From Marivita sp003149565 (lineage in GTDB: Bacteria; Pseudomonadota; Alphaproteobacteria; Rhodobacterales; Rhodobacteraceae): DNA of 64,000 nt. Positions 25,554 to 33,954 of the stretch are shown one piece after another. How positions within the stretch are numbered: position 1 is the stretch's first letter; every line of letters begins with the position of its first letter. The position numbers and the translations under genes were made by a program. A model generated the notes under the pieces. It did no database searches, had not been told where the DNA came from, and worked only from the letters and a program-made list of their open reading frames with translations. The DNA lies in the NCBI RefSeq assembly GCF_965216415.1, contig NZ_CBDCFU010000002.1; one strand, 5' to 3'.

Positions 25554-26456
25554 TTATCGAACCTGCCGGGCCTCTGGACCTGGCAGCGCGATCTCACGCG
25601 CGTAGGCCTCGGCCAGTGCGAGAGCACCATCCAGCGGCTCACCAGCGGGGTCGGTCAAAGCCGTGCGCAAGTCTGCTGGCAGAAACTCCGCATAGAGAGA
25701 ACCAATACCACCCGTCAGACAAAGAGGCTGACCAATCCGCCAGTCCAGGTCACGGACAGCGCGATCAATCTCTTGCGCGCCGTCCTGCATGATCCGGCGT
25801 GCCAGTGCGTCCCCTTCCATCGCTGATGCGGTTACCAATGGCGCAAGTGCGCCAAGCTGCGCAGGTCGGGCCGTGCTGGCGAATGCCACGATCCCTGCCG
25901 CATCCTTGAATTGTGCAAGCAGACGTTCAGCCAAGGCAGAAGCGGGCCGGCGGCCATCGACATGATCCAGCGTATAACTCAGAGCGCGCCGCCCAACCCA
26001 TTGCGCCGAGGCTTCATCTCCGAGCACGGGTCCCCATCCACCCATCAGCCGTATCTTTGTGCCTGATTGAGCCGCGAAGAAAGATCCCGTACCGCAATGT
26101 GCAATGACGCCGTCGCGTGCGCCCAGGCTCCCCCGAACAGCGGCAACACGATCGTCTTCCACGCGGGCCTGTCGAAAAGGTAAGGCCATGCGCACCCGTT
26201 CCGCGATCGCGGTGCCGGTGACGCCTGCGAGGCCAACATAGGCGGGGACAGACGCCAGCGTTTCCATCGAAACGTCCAGGCGACGTGCAAGCCCGTTCAG
26301 GCCGAGGTCGATCTGGCGCATCGCCGCAGCGAAATCGCTTGAGACGTTGGCAGAGCCGGTTTCGACCATTGTCCGGTCCGAGCCGACCTGTGCCACAATA
26401 CGACAGCGCGTGCCGCCGCCATCAATTGCAACGATAAGGGTTTCTGCTGTCTCCAT
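25554..26456 (-). CDS. BadF/BadG-type sugar kinase, probable N-acetylglucosamine kinase
   Basis: Protein of 300 aa in the ASKHA ATPase fold: DGGGTRCR phosphate-1 loop near residue 11, HCGTGSFFA phosphate-2 loop and a late GGIGSLY adenosine motif. It would phosphorylate GlcNAc (or glucosamine) for the following deaminase and deacetylase. The start at 26456 is used because upstream sequence is low-complexity and contains a relic on the other strand. No transporter or GntR regulator accompanies the operon here. Confidence 0.78.
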   Translation of the reverse strand: METAETLIVAIDGGGTRCRIVAQVGSDRTMVETGSANVSSDFAAAMRQIDLGLNGLARRLDVSMETLASVPAYVGLAGVTGTAIAERVRMALPFRQARVEDDRVAAVRGSLGARDGVIAHCGTGSFFAAQSGTKIRLMGGWGPVLGDEASAQWVGRRALSYTLDHVDGRRPASALAERLLAQFKDAAGIVAFASTARPAQLGALAPLVTASAMEGDALARRIMQDGAQEIDRAVRDLDWRIGQPLCLTGGIGSLYAEFLPADLRTALTDPAGEPLDGALALAEAYAREIALPGPEARQVR

Positions 26457-26476
26457 GACCACATCAATACAGAAGT

Positions 26477-26692
26477 CCCCGGGCTTGGAAACGCCCAACC
26501 TTTGTCGATCCACATGTGCGGCGGGCGCAGGACCGGGCAGAGTTGGCTTTGGCAGAGCTCCAGCGCCTTGGTGCTTTTGACCGATCCATTTTGATCGTTG
26601 CCTGCCCAGCCGGGACCGGATGGATGAACAGCGGCGGATGCAGAGCGGTTGAAGGCCCATTGCGACAATGGCTTGAAGAACCGGTGCTCTAA
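26477..26692 (+). pseudogene. Relic of a PF10081-type alpha/beta-hydrolase gene
   Basis: Within a 360-base gap between genes, the plus-strand frame ending at TAA 26690-26692 encodes ELALAELQRLGAF then DRSILIVACPAGTGWMN. In PF10081 (DUF2319) hydrolases, the start of the catalytic domain reads roughly L-x-EL-x-R-x-GAFDRSVLVV-x-TPTGTGWVDP, so this looks like a decayed fragment. There is no start codon or ribosome-binding site and homology stops soon after, before the catalytic parts. It may be chance similarity, but the match is contiguous. Confidence 0.5.
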
Positions 26693-26748
26693 CGATCTGC
26701 GATGAAGGCAGCCAATTTGGAATGCCTTACAAGAGGCTGAAACAGTCA

Positions 26749-26774
26749 AACACCCCACAGAATCATGGGGTGTT
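26749..26774 (-). terminator. Terminator of the transaminase gene
   Basis: AACACCCCA (26749-26757) and TGGGGTGTT (26766-26774) form a perfect 9-bp stem with an 8-nt loop, 43 nt beyond the stop of the leftward transaminase gene. Read on the minus strand it is followed by a modest T-rich stretch. The rest of the 26457-26816 gap holds the relic and the nag operon promoter region. Confidence 0.6.
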
Positions 26775-26816
26775 GCAATCTCATGTGCTCTTATCTGAGC
26801 TAAGAAATCTGCACGG

Positions 26817-28184
26817 TCAGCCCGCAAGCTCTGACGCGAAACCGTCCAGGCTTTGTTCAACCGCCGAAAGAATGTCGCGGACCTGCGGCGCTTCGATGAT
26901 CATTGGCGGACAGAATGCCATCGCATCCATCATGTTGCGCGAGATCAGACCGTTCTTGAGGAAATGTGCGTTGAGGCCAGCGCCAAATTTGCCCGGTGCG
27001 AACTCGTCGGCCCGGCCCTCGGGCGCCACGATTTCCAGCGCCGCAATCAGGCCCACCCCGCGCGCCTCACCCACCAGCGGGTGGTCGGTGAACTTGCGCA
27101 GACCTGCCTGCAACTCGGCTCCGCGTTCTGCGGCATTGGCCACCAGATCGCGCTCTTCGATGATCTTGAGGTTCTCCAACGCTACCGCTGCGCCCACGGG
27201 ATGCGCGCCGCCGGTGTAGCCGTGTCCCAGAACACCGATGCGCCCGGACTCGTCCGCGATGGGGGAATAGACCTCTTCGGTCATCATGAAGGCCGAGAAC
27301 GGGAAATAGGACGAGGTGATCTGCTTCGACATGGTCATGATGTCGGGTTTGATGTTGAACGTCTCGCAGCCGAACATCTTGCCGGTGCGGCCAAAGCCGC
27401 AGATGACCTCGTCGGCGATCAGCAGGATGTCGTATTTGCCCAGCACCGCCTGCACTTTCTCCCAATAGGTCTTCGGCGGCACAACAACACCGCCTGCGCC
27501 CATCACCGGCTCTGCGATGAAGGCGGCGATGGTGTCCGGGCCTTCGGCCTGAATCATCGCGTCGAGGTCTTCGGCGCAGCGCGTCGCGAATTGCTCTTCG
27601 CTCTCGCCATCGCGCCCCTCGCGCCAGTAGTGCGGGCAGGTTGTGTGCAGGATCCCATCGAGCGGCAGGTCAAAGGATTTGTGATTGTAGGGCAACCCGG
27701 TCATCGACGCGGAGGCAATCGTCACACCGTGATAGCCCCGGATGCGCGAGATCACTTTTTTCTTCTCGGGTTTGCCAAGGCTGTTCGAGCGATACCAGAT
27801 CATCTTGAGGATGGTGTCGTTCGCCTCGGATCCGGAATTGGTGAAGAACACCTTGCTCATCGGCACCGGGGCCATGCTGATCAGCTTTTCCGCAAGATCA
27901 ATCGCTGGCCCGTGCGAGCGGTGCGCAAAGTTGTGGTAATAGGGCAGCTTTTGCATCTGGCTGGTTGCAGCGTCGATCAGGCGCTGTTCGTTGAAGCCGA
28001 CGGCGACGCTCCAGAGGCCGGACATGCCTTCGATATACTTGTTCCCGTGGGTGTCGAACACGTACACCCCTTCGCCACGGTCCATGATCAGCGGGCCATT
28101 CTCTTCGTGCAGGCGGGCATTGGTGTAGCTGTGGAAATGGTAGGCGATGTCGCGGGCTTCGTCGGAATTCGGGCGCAGGTCCAT
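26817..28184 (-). CDS. Class III PLP-dependent omega-aminotransferase
   Basis: Protein of 455 aa. Class III motifs are clear: TNSGSEANDT (cofactor phosphate), RGYHGVTIAS, AEPVMGAGGV, LIADEVICGFGRTG and the Schiff-base lysine in MSKQITSSYFP near residue 290. Such enzymes use amines or omega-amino acids (putrescine, taurine, beta-alanine) with pyruvate. The divergent acetylpolyamine-hydrolase gene hints at polyamine catabolism. ATG at 28184 is preferred over TTG at 28202; neither has a strong ribosome-binding site. Confidence 0.92.
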   Translation of the reverse strand: MDLRPNSDEARDIAYHFHSYTNARLHEENGPLIMDRGEGVYVFDTHGNKYIEGMSGLWSVAVGFNEQRLIDAATSQMQKLPYYHNFAHRSHGPAIDLAEKLISMAPVPMSKVFFTNSGSEANDTILKMIWYRSNSLGKPEKKKVISRIRGYHGVTIASASMTGLPYNHKSFDLPLDGILHTTCPHYWREGRDGESEEQFATRCAEDLDAMIQAEGPDTIAAFIAEPVMGAGGVVVPPKTYWEKVQAVLGKYDILLIADEVICGFGRTGKMFGCETFNIKPDIMTMSKQITSSYFPFSAFMMTEEVYSPIADESGRIGVLGHGYTGGAHPVGAAVALENLKIIEERDLVANAAERGAELQAGLRKFTDHPLVGEARGVGLIAALEIVAPEGRADEFAPGKFGAGLNAHFLKNGLISRNMMDAMAFCPPMIIEAPQVRDILSAVEQSLDGFASELAG

Positions 28185-28310
28185 GAGGCGGGTCTTTCGC
28201 AATGTCAGTGAGTCTTGTGGAACAGCTAACGGGTCCGGGACTGGCGTGGCAAGGGGGGATGGCTCATGCTAGCCCATAGGAATCGCCGGGACCAACAAGG
28301 GGTATCAGAA

Positions 28311-29342
28311 ATGAAAGCCTATTTCGATGAGCGCCAATTGGGCCATAAACCCGATGTCTATTATCGGGGTGGCGCGCCCATGCCACATCCTGAACAGCCT
28401 GAGCGTGCCATCCTGATCCGAGATATGCTTATCGAACATGGGTTTCCGGTTGAGACCCCTGCAGATTTTGGAACGGAGCCGATCAAGGCGGTGCATGATC
28501 CGGCTTACGTGGACTTTTTCGTCGATGCTTACGCGCGGTTCCTAACCGAAGCTCCTGAAGGTGCGCTGGGAATCCCGACCCGCCACCCCGGTACGCGGCG
28601 CGGCCGCTGCCCCAAGGATATCAACGGAGCGATGGGTTGGTGGATGACGGACACCTCAACGCCTCTGACCGAAAACACCTACGAGGCCATCTACTGGTCC
28701 GCGCAAACGGCACTTTCTGCAGCCGAAGATGTGAAAACCGGCGCCCGGGCAGCATACGGGCTGAGCCGTCCGCCGGGTCATCATGCAATGACAGACTGCT
28801 CTAACGGCTTCTGTTTTTACAACAATGCGGCCATTGCGGCGCATCATTTGCGCGGCAAGTGGGACAGGGTCGCTTTGTTGGATGTTGATGTTCACACGGG
28901 CAACGGCAGTCTCGATATTTTCTATGAGCGAGGTGATGTCTTCTTTTGCTCATTGCATCCGGATCCCGCCGTGTATCCGACCTTCTACCTCGGCTACGCC
29001 GATGAGACTGGCGACGGGGACGGACAGGGTGCATCACTCAATCAGGTGCTCAATTTGGGGGACGGAGAGGCCGAGGTCTTGGCAGCGCTGAACCATGGTA
29101 TCGCGGCTATTCAAGAGTTCGGTGCCCAAGCGTTGGTGGTGTCGCTTGGTTTCGACATGGCTGCAGATGATCCGCTTGCCGCTGTCCAAGTCTATGCCGA
29201 AGGATTTGCCGAAATGGCACGCCGTATCGCTGCGATGGGATTGCCCACGGTCTTGATCCAAGAGGGGGGCTATCTGGGTCCATCGCTTCGAAACAATGCG
29301 GAGGCATTTCTGACAACCTTCCGCGACGAAGTGAGCGGGTAG
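28311..29342 (+). CDS. Histone-deacetylase-family acetylpolyamine amidohydrolase
   Basis: Protein of 343 aa. Zn-hydrolase motifs of the HDAC fold are intact: RPPGHHA (tandem His), FCFYNNAAIAA, LDVDVHTGNG (metal Asp/His), SLGFDMAADDPL (second Asp ligand) and QEGGY. Bacterial members remove acetyl groups from acetylated polyamines or small amines. The AAGGGG ribosome-binding site sets the start at 28311. Divergent from the transaminase (126 nt); together they could deacetylate and transaminate a polyamine, which is inference. Confidence 0.9.
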   Translation: MKAYFDERQLGHKPDVYYRGGAPMPHPEQPERAILIRDMLIEHGFPVETPADFGTEPIKAVHDPAYVDFFVDAYARFLTEAPEGALGIPTRHPGTRRGRCPKDINGAMGWWMTDTSTPLTENTYEAIYWSAQTALSAAEDVKTGARAAYGLSRPPGHHAMTDCSNGFCFYNNAAIAAHHLRGKWDRVALLDVDVHTGNGSLDIFYERGDVFFCSLHPDPAVYPTFYLGYADETGDGDGQGASLNQVLNLGDGEAEVLAALNHGIAAIQEFGAQALVVSLGFDMAADDPLAAVQVYAEGFAEMARRIAAMGLPTVLIQEGGYLGPSLRNNAEAFLTTFRDEVSG

Positions 29343-29343
29343 C

Positions 29344-30141
29344 CTATAGAACGGTGTTTTCAAACCATGCGCGTGTCGCGTCGTTGGCTGGCAAGAGTGT
29401 TTCGATGCGCAGGTCATCGAGCGACGCGTCGGCGCTCATCCCGATTGTCGCAATCAAAGAGAAAAGGTCCAGGACATCCTCTCCGATCTGAAACTTGAGT
29501 GTCAGAACGGGCGCCGTTGCGCTGGGCGCGGGTGTGTCGCGCAAAGCCTTCACATCCTTTAGTTTCAATAAGTCGGTCAGCAGCTCATGCGCTTCGGTGT
29601 CATTGGGACGGCGCGCAAGCTCCAGTTCGAGCAGGCGTAGTAGCGCGCGGGCGACCTCTTCCCAATTTATGATGCAGTCTCTTATCGGGCCCGGGGTCAG
29701 AAGTTCACGAAAAAGATTTGGATCCCCCCGCGCTCCGGCGCGTGCAAGGAATTGCTTCGCCGGGTCATTGGCTTTTACGACATTCCAGACCCGGTCTACC
29801 GAAAGCGCTGGATAGGGCGCATGGCTTTGCAGGATGTGATCAATCGAAACGTCAACGGCATGTCGGATGTTGTCATCCCATGCCTTTTGAGCAGACCGGG
29901 CCGCAAAACCGGCAGACAGCAGCATCGCGTCGATTTCTGCGGCGGGCATCTCAAGCGCTTCTGCCAGTTGAGCGATGGCAAACCTGCTGGGATTTGAGCG
30001 TCCGGTCTCCAGAAAACTGATATGACGCTGGGACATTCCGGATTGCAGGGAAAGGTCCAACTGGCTCAACCTCCGGCGATTGCGCCAGCTTTTCAGAAAC
30101 CCCGGGAACGTCGGGTCGGGAGTGTTCGGATTATAGCGCAT
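29344..30141 (-). CDS. XRE-family regulator with MmyB-like ligand domain
   Basis: Protein of 265 aa. Residues 13-70 are a Cro/CI helix-turn-helix (LSQLDLSLQSGMSQRHISFL), and the rest (about 100-260) matches the MmyB-like ligand-binding domain, with SVDRVWNVVKANDPA as its typical start. It is divergent from the membrane-SRPBCC gene and likely controls it through palindromes in the 113-bp gap. Its stop abuts the end of the deacetylase gene. Confidence 0.88.
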   Translation of the reverse strand: MRYNPNTPDPTFPGFLKSWRNRRRLSQLDLSLQSGMSQRHISFLETGRSNPSRFAIAQLAEALEMPAAEIDAMLLSAGFAARSAQKAWDDNIRHAVDVSIDHILQSHAPYPALSVDRVWNVVKANDPAKQFLARAGARGDPNLFRELLTPGPIRDCIINWEEVARALLRLLELELARRPNDTEAHELLTDLLKLKDVKALRDTPAPSATAPVLTLKFQIGEDVLDLFSLIATIGMSADASLDDLRIETLLPANDATRAWFENTVL

Positions 30142-30254
30142 GCCTCACTTTCGCAGTTCCAGCGAATTGCGTCGATTACTTCTGACGTAATTGAGTTGCT
30201 TTCTGCAACGGTCAGTATCGTCGACGACACTCAACTGACGATATCGGAAAAATC
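30142..30254. promoter_or_regulatory. Palindrome-rich operator region between the XRE gene and the SRPBCC gene
   Basis: Two inverted repeats are visible: AATTGCGTC (30165-30173) with GACGTAATT (30184-30192), one mismatch, and TATCGTC (30216-30222) with GACGATA (30237-30243). Both are plausible binding sites of the XRE dimer encoded to the left. Confidence 0.45.
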
Positions 30255-31145
30255 ATGGAACATGCGACGACGGCACGAACCTTTCTTGGACTTAACGCGA
30301 TCTTTTCCACTTTCATCGGAATCTTTCTGATTGCCATGCCCGGTTTGATGGCAGGCTGGATTTTCAAGATTCCAGCGACGTGGCAGGACGTTGGGCTGCG
30401 CCTTCTGGGGATCGGACTGATCGCCTTTGCACTTGTTCTGTTCAGTCTGGTCAAAAACAAGCGCGTTTCCAAAGGGCAGGTGGTGATTATCTCGTTAATG
30501 GACTTGGGATGGGTCTTGGGCAGCTTGGTTGTGCTCGCACTCGGTGGCCACCTGTTTACAGGTGTTGGTCAAGTTGTGATTGCTGTGGTCGCCGCGTTTG
30601 TCGGTCTTTTTGGTGCCGGTCAATTCCTGGGTGCAAGAGCGATCCGCCCGACACTCAGCAAAGCTTTTGTCCAAGTGTCCGGACGGAAGATCCTGGCGCG
30701 TGTGGATCGGGCAGTTGATGCACCACTCGGGTTGGTTTGGCGCGTGATGACCGATCACCCGGGTTATGCCGACGTTGCCGACAACCTGACAAAGGTCGAG
30801 GTCGTCGAGGGAGAGGGCTTGGGCATGCAGCGGCGCTGCTACGGGCCGAAGGGAGAAAGCTGGCATGAAACCTGTGATATCTATGAGGAAGGCCGCAGTT
30901 TTGGCTTTCGCGTTCATACCGAAGCCGATGACTACCCGTATCCTTTCTCAGAGCTGCACGGGACCTGGTGCGCCGAAAGCGACGGAACAGGCACGACGTT
31001 CACAATTCTGATCGAGGCGAAGCTGAAGGGGTCCGTTCTGACCAAGTGGCTGTTTTTCTTGGTCGCCAAGCCACAGTTTGAGAATGTGCTCTTCAACCTT
31101 GCCGAGGCATGGGCGACAAGAATGGAGCGGCAGGCGCGGGGGTGA
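30255..31145 (+). CDS. Membrane-anchored SRPBCC protein
   Basis: Protein of 296 aa. Four hydrophobic segments occupy residues 8-130 (about 11-35, 46-65, 75-97, 100-122), followed by a soluble START-like SRPBCC domain (about 145-290) with the usual LARVDRAVDAPLGLVWRV start and a long C-terminal helix. SRPBCC domains bind hydrophobic ligands; the fused membrane domain would place it at the inner membrane. Ligand and partner unknown. Probable target of the divergent XRE regulator. Confidence 0.75.
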   Translation: MEHATTARTFLGLNAIFSTFIGIFLIAMPGLMAGWIFKIPATWQDVGLRLLGIGLIAFALVLFSLVKNKRVSKGQVVIISLMDLGWVLGSLVVLALGGHLFTGVGQVVIAVVAAFVGLFGAGQFLGARAIRPTLSKAFVQVSGRKILARVDRAVDAPLGLVWRVMTDHPGYADVADNLTKVEVVEGEGLGMQRRCYGPKGESWHETCDIYEEGRSFGFRVHTEADDYPYPFSELHGTWCAESDGTGTTFTILIEAKLKGSVLTKWLFFLVAKPQFENVLFNLAEAWATRMERQARG

Positions 31146-31339
31146 AGGTTAGCGGTGATTGAGGTTCAGCTTAAACCGTGCGCATCTCCGCTATATCGGC
31201 CGTTTTCAAATCGCTCAATCGCTATGCAGTGAGGTCAGATCTGGCCTGCCAAAGCAGCAATTGTGAGTCAGCTTTCCCAACACTATCTGCCATCCGTCAA
31301 TCAGAGCAGCTTGAGCTGTTGAGAAAGAGGTCGTTCACA

Positions 31340-31531
31340 ATGGCATACACTGTCACAACCACATATCCCCCGTTTGGCGCCATCGCGGTGCACAACTTCG
31401 TCAACCGCATCATGGGCCTCAAAGATACCTTTGCTGCTTGGAACGAGATGCGCGTGACGCGCAAAGCGCTTCTGAACCTGAGCGAAGCGCAGCTCAAGGA
31501 TATCGGGCTCAATCGTTTCGACTTGCTGTAA
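31340..31531 (+). CDS. DUF1127 small protein
   Basis: Protein of 63 aa with the DUF1127 (YjiS-like) C-terminal helix pair: RKALLNLSEAQLKDIGL. Some small DUF1127 proteins bind RNA and tune phosphate and carbon metabolism in alphaproteobacteria. AGAGG before the ATG at 31340 supports this short start. A very strong inverted repeat lies 26 nt downstream. A paralogue is at 46.0 kb. Confidence 0.85.
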   Translation: MAYTVTTTYPPFGAIAVHNFVNRIMGLKDTFAAWNEMRVTRKALLNLSEAQLKDIGLNRFDLL

Positions 31532-31557
31532 TCGGCAAAGTCATGCGGACCTCAACG

Positions 31558-31613
31558 GGCGGCAGATCGCATCTTTGATCCAGACCGTCGGATCAAAGAT
31601 GCGATCTGCCGCC
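31558..31613. terminator. Perfect 24-bp inverted repeat, probable bidirectional transcription barrier
   Basis: Arms 31558-31581 and 31590-31613 are perfectly complementary over 24 bp with an 8-nt loop (AGACCGTC). It lies between convergent genes (DUF1127 and the YHS protein). There is no T run on either side, so it is not a classical intrinsic terminator; it may stabilise 3' ends or act with Rho. Confidence 0.6.
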
Positions 31614-31641
31614 TCATCATTTCTGACGGCTGTAAGGGGCG

Positions 31642-32088
31642 TTAGCCCAGGATCCCCGGCCAGTTTGCATTGCCCTTGGCGATGTTGCCCGGAATGTCTT
31701 CAAGCCAAAGCTCGCGGGCGCGCAAATTGGCGTTGAGGTAAAGCTTGTCTTCGTAGATCGTCCAGGCCTCAGGTGTCGTCGGGGCAAGATAGCCGCGCGA
31801 CGCCGCGAATGCGCAATAGCCACCAAAGGCCGGTTCATAGGCAGCAGGATCGGCGCTGAATGCATCAGCAGAGGATTGATCGGCAAAACGCCACGTTGCG
31901 CCCTTGTACTCTACTGTCGCATCGCCTCCCGGAACCGGGCCGCCGTTGGTGAAGTAGCCAACAGGGTCAGAGCCGTCGATAGCAATCCCTCCCTCCTGAT
32001 AAATCTCTGGCTCGCGTGCGCGGGCCGGGCGCGCAAGCAACAGCGCAGGTGTAGCGAGTGTGAGGGCGGTAAAGGTGCGGCGATGCAT
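31642..32088 (-). CDS. YHS-domain protein with a Tat-like signal
   Basis: Protein of 148 aa. The signal peptide (about residues 1-24) carries a twin Arg, HRRTFTAL, and ends ARPARA. The mature part contains a YHS-like domain: IDGSDPVGYFTNG and the later AAYEPAFGGYCAFAAS segment. YHS domains are found in copper or metal-linked proteins; the exact role here is unknown. AAGGA before the ATG supports the start. Converges with the DUF1127 gene. Confidence 0.82.
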   Translation of the reverse strand: MHRRTFTALTLATPALLLARPARAREPEIYQEGGIAIDGSDPVGYFTNGGPVPGGDATVEYKGATWRFADQSSADAFSADPAAYEPAFGGYCAFAASRGYLAPTTPEAWTIYEDKLYLNANLRARELWLEDIPGNIAKGNANWPGILG

Positions 32089-32266
32089 GCGGGATTATCC
32101 TTCTGAAATAAGACTGCCACCAAGATGGCAGGTCATATTGCCGAAGTAAGGTGCTTGATACACATCTCGCAGTGACGTGAAACGCCGTCATCGCTCGCGC
32201 CCTCTTGGCATTACGGCGTGTCCCGCTTATACGCCCGGTCTGATCCCGAACAGCCGGAGGCCCACG

Positions 32267-33058
32267 ATGCAGGGCAGTGCCAATCTCAACATCATGATCA
32301 AAGCCGCTCGCAAAGCAGGCCGATCACTTAACAAGGATTTTCGCGAAGTCGAAAACCTTCAGTCGTCAGCTGCAAATGTTGCCGAGTTCGTCGCCCGTAC
32401 GGGTAAGGCCGCTTCGCAGCTGCTGAGAGATGAACTGACCGGCGCACGCGCTACCTATGGATATCTTGATCCGACCGGTGAGACAGATGGCCAGGATCCG
32501 ACGCGGCGCTGGATCGTGAACCCGCTTGAAGGCGCTGCGAATTTCTTGCACGGCCAACCGCATTTTTCGGTGTCCATCGCGGTGGAACACAAAGGCCAGG
32601 TTGTGTCGGCTGTGGTGTTCGATCCGGCAAAGGACGAGATGTTCTATGCCGAAAAAGGACAGGGCTCCTGGTTGAACGACAACAAGCGCGTGCGCGTTTC
32701 TGGCCGTACCCGCTTGGTCGAGTCGGTGCTGGGGCATGCGGTACCGTTCGGCGCGAAACGGACATTGCCTGCAACCCTCAAGGACCTGGCCCGGATCATG
32801 CCTGAATGCACAGGGCTGCGTGCCTCTGGCTCCAGTGCTCTTGATCTGGCGTATGTGGCCTCGGGTCGCTTGGATGGTTTCTGGCAGCGTGAAGGTGCGC
32901 GGACCGATCTGGCGGCGGGCCTGCTGATTGCGTCGGAAGCTGGTGCTTTGGTCGAAGGTCTGCGTCCGGGGCAAATGCCGCTTGAGGACGGCGCTGTGCT
33001 GTGTGCAAACAACCAGATGTTCGCAGAGCTGGCCAAGGTCATCCGCACCACAGACTGA
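32267..33058 (+). CDS. Inositol-monophosphatase/SuhB homologue lacking most metal ligands
   Basis: Protein of 263 aa with the overall IMPase fold from start to end (VSIAVEHKGQVVSAVVFDP, ASGSSALDLAYVASGRLDGF). The usual catalytic motifs are altered: the GEES region reads LDPTGE (D68-P69), the DPLDGT motif reads NPLEGA (N85, E88, A90), and the upstream V-T-x-x-D motif is lost; only the late Asp (TDLAAG, D214) remains. It is therefore probably not a normal phosphatase and may be a structural or RNA-linked SuhB relative. GGAGG sets the start at 32267. Confidence 0.82.
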   Translation: MQGSANLNIMIKAARKAGRSLNKDFREVENLQSSAANVAEFVARTGKAASQLLRDELTGARATYGYLDPTGETDGQDPTRRWIVNPLEGAANFLHGQPHFSVSIAVEHKGQVVSAVVFDPAKDEMFYAEKGQGSWLNDNKRVRVSGRTRLVESVLGHAVPFGAKRTLPATLKDLARIMPECTGLRASGSSALDLAYVASGRLDGFWQREGARTDLAAGLLIASEAGALVEGLRPGQMPLEDGAVLCANNQMFAELAKVIRTTD

Positions 33059-33119
33059 CAGGGTTTTCGCCTCGCGACCCCCCGTGTATCATGGCCCCTT
33101 AGATGTCTTGGGGTATGAC

Positions 33120-33953
33120 ATGCGTCTCAGAGGGATTCGTAGAAGCCGGAATATCGAAGACCGCCGTCGCAGTGCTGGCGGTGGCAAGGCCGGAATTGGT
33201 GGCGTCGGCCTTTTGATCGTGCTCGCAATTGGCTATTTCGCCGGAATAGATGTCACGCCTCTTCTGCAGCAAACAGCACAAACCCCCTTAGCCGACCGAG
33301 AACTGAACGCCGAGGAAGAGCGCGCGACACAGTTCACGTCGCGTGTTCTGGCCACCACAGAATCGGTTTGGGGTGAAATCTTTCCGGCTCAGGTCGGCCG
33401 CCCATACGATCCACCCATTTTGGTGCTTTTTTCCGGTGTGACATCGTCCCCTTGTGGCAATGCCAGCGGTGCAACCGGACCTTTTTACTGCCCAGCCGAT
33501 GAAAAGGCTTATCTGGATACGGCCTTTTTTGCGACGCTGTCGCGGCAGTTGGGCGCGCGCGGGGATTTTGCAGCGGCTTATGTGATTGCTCATGAGGTGG
33601 CGCATCACGTGCAAAACGAATTGGGCATTCTCGGGCAGGTGAACGAGCGTCGGCAGGTCGTTGGGGAAACGCAGGCAAACGCGCTGACCGTTCGGCTGGA
33701 ATTGCAGGCGGATTGCTTGTCCGGTGTTTGGGCTCGGTTTGTTGAAGGGTTATTGGAGCCTGGCGATCTGGAAGAGGCATTGAACGCCGCGCGGATGATT
33801 GGAGATGATCACCTGCAAGCGCGCGCGGGCCGCGTTCCACAACCCCATACGTTCACCCACGGTACATCAGAGCAACGGTCCAAATGGTTTGCCACCGGCT
33901 ATCAGAGCGGCAACATTCGCAGTTGTGATACGTTTCGGGCGCAGCGGCTTTAG
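33120..33953 (+). CDS. Neutral zinc metallopeptidase, YpfJ family
   Basis: Protein of 277 aa. One N-terminal membrane span (residues 26-44) anchors a periplasmic domain with the zinc motif HEVAH (158-162) and the third-ligand region LELQADCLSGVWA. The YpfJ/neutral zinc metallopeptidase family is widespread but its substrates are unknown. GGCVN-type N-terminal YpfJ sequence is present as GGKAGIGGVG. It precedes the phosphatase gene by one base. Confidence 0.9.
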   Translation: MRLRGIRRSRNIEDRRRSAGGGKAGIGGVGLLIVLAIGYFAGIDVTPLLQQTAQTPLADRELNAEEERATQFTSRVLATTESVWGEIFPAQVGRPYDPPILVLFSGVTSSPCGNASGATGPFYCPADEKAYLDTAFFATLSRQLGARGDFAAAYVIAHEVAHHVQNELGILGQVNERRQVVGETQANALTVRLELQADCLSGVWARFVEGLLEPGDLEEALNAARMIGDDHLQARAGRVPQPHTFTHGTSEQRSKWFATGYQSGNIRSCDTFRAQRL

Positions 33954-33954
33954 G

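Noticed and set aside
26853..28211. A 452-codon plus-strand frame opposite the transaminase gene.
   Set aside because: His/Arg-rich product with no motif; the minus strand encodes an intact class III transaminase.
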